55,132 nt of DNA. It comes from Bacteroidota bacterium. Its GTDB lineage: Bacteria > Bacteroidota > Bacteroidia > Flavobacteriales_C > GCA-002722245. Location: NCBI GenBank assembly GCA_026390935.1, contig JAPLEZ010000083.1:1-55132 (forward strand), in the 5' to 3' direction. Shown here piece by piece: positions 53,826 to 55,132 of this stretch; position 1 is the stretch's first letter; each line of letters starts with the position of its first letter. A program made the position numbers and the translations under genes. The notes beneath the pieces were generated by a model. That model was not told the DNA's origin and searched no databases. It was given only the letters and a program-made list of their open reading frames with translations.

Positions 53826-53867
53826 GTTCGTCCCTGTGAAAGCACTTCACAGGGACGAACTGTTTTA
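53826..53867 (+). terminator. 15-bp perfect hairpin after yidC, possible terminator or repeat
   Basis: GTTCGTCCCTGTGAA and TTCACAGGGACGAAC form a perfect stem with an AGCAC loop, followed by TGTTTT. The T run is short for a terminator; the perfect stem could also be a dispersed palindrome. Confidence 0.65.
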
Positions 53868-53921
53868 TAAAGTTCCCTCCAATCAGTAAATCTTTTTATC
53901 TTGGAAGAAAAATATTAAGGT

Positions 53922-54674
53922 ATGGAAGGCAGAATCACGACTTCAATAGAAGATGGAATTGGGAAAATAGTTTTCTTTCATCCTAAAAGTAATTCGCTTC
54001 CTGGGGTACTGTTGGATGAGTTGGCGAAGGCCATCACGGATTTTGGTACAGATGAAAAGGCGAAAGTAATTTATTTGCTTTCTGAAGGAGATAAAACCTT
54101 TTGCGCCGGCGCTTCCTTTGATGAATTACTATCTATTAATACTAAAGAAGCGGGAAAAGCTTTCTTTTCGGGCTTTGCGAAGGTAATGCTGGCGATGAAA
54201 GCTTGTCCGAAATTCATCATTACAAAAGTGCAAGGTAAAGCAATTGGCGGTGGCGTGGGTATAGTAGCGGCTTCTGATTATAGTTTTGCATTACAATCGG
54301 CATCTGTAAAATTAAGTGAGTTAAGTATTGGTATTGGTCCGTTTGTAATTGGTCCTGCAGTAGAAAGAAAGATTGGAGTTGCTGCGTTTTCTGCTTTGAG
54401 TATTCATTCTTCCCAATTTCAAAGTGCTCAATGGGCCTTTGATAAAGGGTTATATTCATCTATATATGAAAGTGAAGAGAAATTAGATGAAGAATTAACT
54501 GCTTTATTGAAGAATTTATCTGCTTCTTCTGTCGTCGCTACAAAAAAAATAAAAGAAATGTTATGGGAAGGAACTAGTCATTGGACTTCTTTATTACCCG
54601 AACGTGCCGCTATCAGCGGTGAATTGGTGTTGTCGGATCAGACAAAAGAAATATTATCTCAATTCAAAAAATAA
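53922..54674 (+). CDS. Enoyl-CoA hydratase/isomerase (crotonase) family protein
   Basis: 250 residues. Crotonase fold with the oxyanion-hole segments FCAGASFDEL (about 60-69) and GKAIGGGVGIVAASD (105-119) that hold the acyl-CoA thioester. Of the two glutamates of true hydratases, the first position reads Gly113 and the second is Glu133 (LSELSIGIGPFVIG). It may thus be a methylglutaconyl-CoA hydratase-like or isomerase-type member and not a standard enoyl-CoA hydratase. A short-chain dehydrogenase begins 12 bp after it, suggesting a joint role in acyl-CoA or branched-chain metabolism. Confidence 0.88.
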   Translation: MEGRITTSIEDGIGKIVFFHPKSNSLPGVLLDELAKAITDFGTDEKAKVIYLLSEGDKTFCAGASFDELLSINTKEAGKAFFSGFAKVMLAMKACPKFIITKVQGKAIGGGVGIVAASDYSFALQSASVKLSELSIGIGPFVIGPAVERKIGVAAFSALSIHSSQFQSAQWAFDKGLYSSIYESEEKLDEELTALLKNLSASSVVATKKIKEMLWEGTSHWTSLLPERAAISGELVLSDQTKEILSQFKK

Positions 54675-54686
54675 AAAATAAGTAAA

Positions 54687-55132
54687 ATGAATGTTGTTGT
54701 AACGGGCGCCAGTAATGGAATTGGCTACGAGGTGGTGAAGGAATTTGTAAAACAAAAAGCTTCTAAAATTTATGTCATTAGCAGAAATGCAGATAAATTA
54801 AATTACTTAAAGGAAGAATGTAAAAGTATTGGAAGCGCTGAATTTGTTGTGTTACCAATGGATTTAAGTGACTTTAATACGGATAAATTAAAAGTAGCAA
54901 TTGGAGAAAAGGCAATTGATATATTAATTAATAATGCGGGTAGTTTAGTGAATGCACCATTCCAAGAAATTACTTCAAAACAATTGGAAGAAGTATACAA
55001 AACCAATGTTTTCGCACCTTTCCTGATTTCTCAGGCCTTAATTCCCAATCTACGACAATCAAAAATTGCGCATATTGTGAATATAGGTAGCATTGGTGGA
55101 GTGCAAGGATCTTCTAAATTTCCTGGATTATC
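54687..55132 (+). CDS. Short-chain dehydrogenase/reductase, N-terminal part, cut by window edge
   Basis: 148 codons are visible. It is a classical SDR: cofactor loop TGASNGIG (residues 6-13), NNAG at about 91-94, and the catalytic serine in VNIGSIGG near 133; the YxxxK pair lies beyond the window. The start MNVVVTGASNG is typical. It follows the crotonase-family gene by 12 bp, so the two are likely co-transcribed. The substrate is unknown. Confidence 0.88.
   Translation, partial: MNVVVTGASNGIGYEVVKEFVKQKASKIYVISRNADKLNYLKEECKSIGSAEFVVLPMDLSDFNTDKLKVAIGEKAIDILINNAGSLVNAPFQEITSKQLEEVYKTNVFAPFLISQALIPNLRQSKIAHIVNIGSIGGVQGSSKFPGL

Overview
The window is 55 kb of AT-rich chromosomal DNA from a member of the Bacteroidota. 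The lineage is shown by two kinds of type IX secretion (T9SS) C-terminal sorting domain (type A on a cupredoxin and a VWA protein, type B/gliding-associated on a large glucanase), by SprB, PKD and PorT-like outer-membrane families, by a TonB receptor with a carboxypeptidase-regulatory N-domain paired with a DUF4249 lipoprotein, by a PorE-like TPR/PD40/OmpA protein, and by -7 boxes of the form TAnnTTTG. The order or family cannot be fixed from the sequence alone; a free-living Flavobacteriales-like or related organism fits best. The gene content is core-chromosomal. I saw no phage, plasmid, IS, tRNA, rRNA or CRISPR, and no gene-free stretch longer than about 200 bp.

Layout. 1-6366 (minus strand) is a surface-polysaccharide operon read gmd, fcl, wzm, wzt, neuB, epimerase, neuC (cut by the window edge). 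It makes GDP-fucose and a nonulosonic (sialic-type) acid and exports a glycan by an ABC transporter. The wzt gene is frameshifted at an A7 tract, which removes the end of its carbohydrate-binding domain. 6479-15238 holds rplS (minus), then a 1920-residue exported coiled-coil protein of unknown function running directly into cinA and terC, then rpmB with a strong terminator. 15250-19808 holds an M1-type metallopeptidase, a sugar epimerase, a small lipoprotein and an amino-acid permease. 19885-28892 is the most system-like region: an S24/XRE self-cleaving-type repressor, a TonB-dependent receptor, a DUF4249 lipoprotein and a 1628-residue T9SS-secreted, divergent GH81-type beta-1,3-glucanase with six SprB repeats.

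28899-34214 holds a BIME-like inverted repeat, a HEAT-like protein (minus), OsmC plus MetZ, a secreted cupredoxin, a fused phosphoserine phosphatase/phosphoglycerate dehydrogenase and a small lipoprotein. 34286-39181 (minus) holds xth, two PorT-like barrel genes (one a tandem double barrel), an actinobacterial-type dapD and a secreted MORN protein. 39276-43780 runs forward: a small membrane protein, a DUF2490 barrel and the translation cluster thrS-infC-rpmI-rplT. 43778-43904 is a striking long inverted repeat with three hairpins. 43955-46010 (minus) is purB plus a YceI lipoprotein. 46170-55132 (plus) holds a frameshift-split PorE-like gene, holA, a VWA protein with a T9SS domain, pyrG, yidC, a crotonase-family enzyme and the start of a short-chain dehydrogenase.

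Two reading-frame breaks at mononucleotide runs (wzt, A7; PorE-like, T4) in otherwise intact genes could be assembly errors or real variation. They are the first thing to verify against reads.
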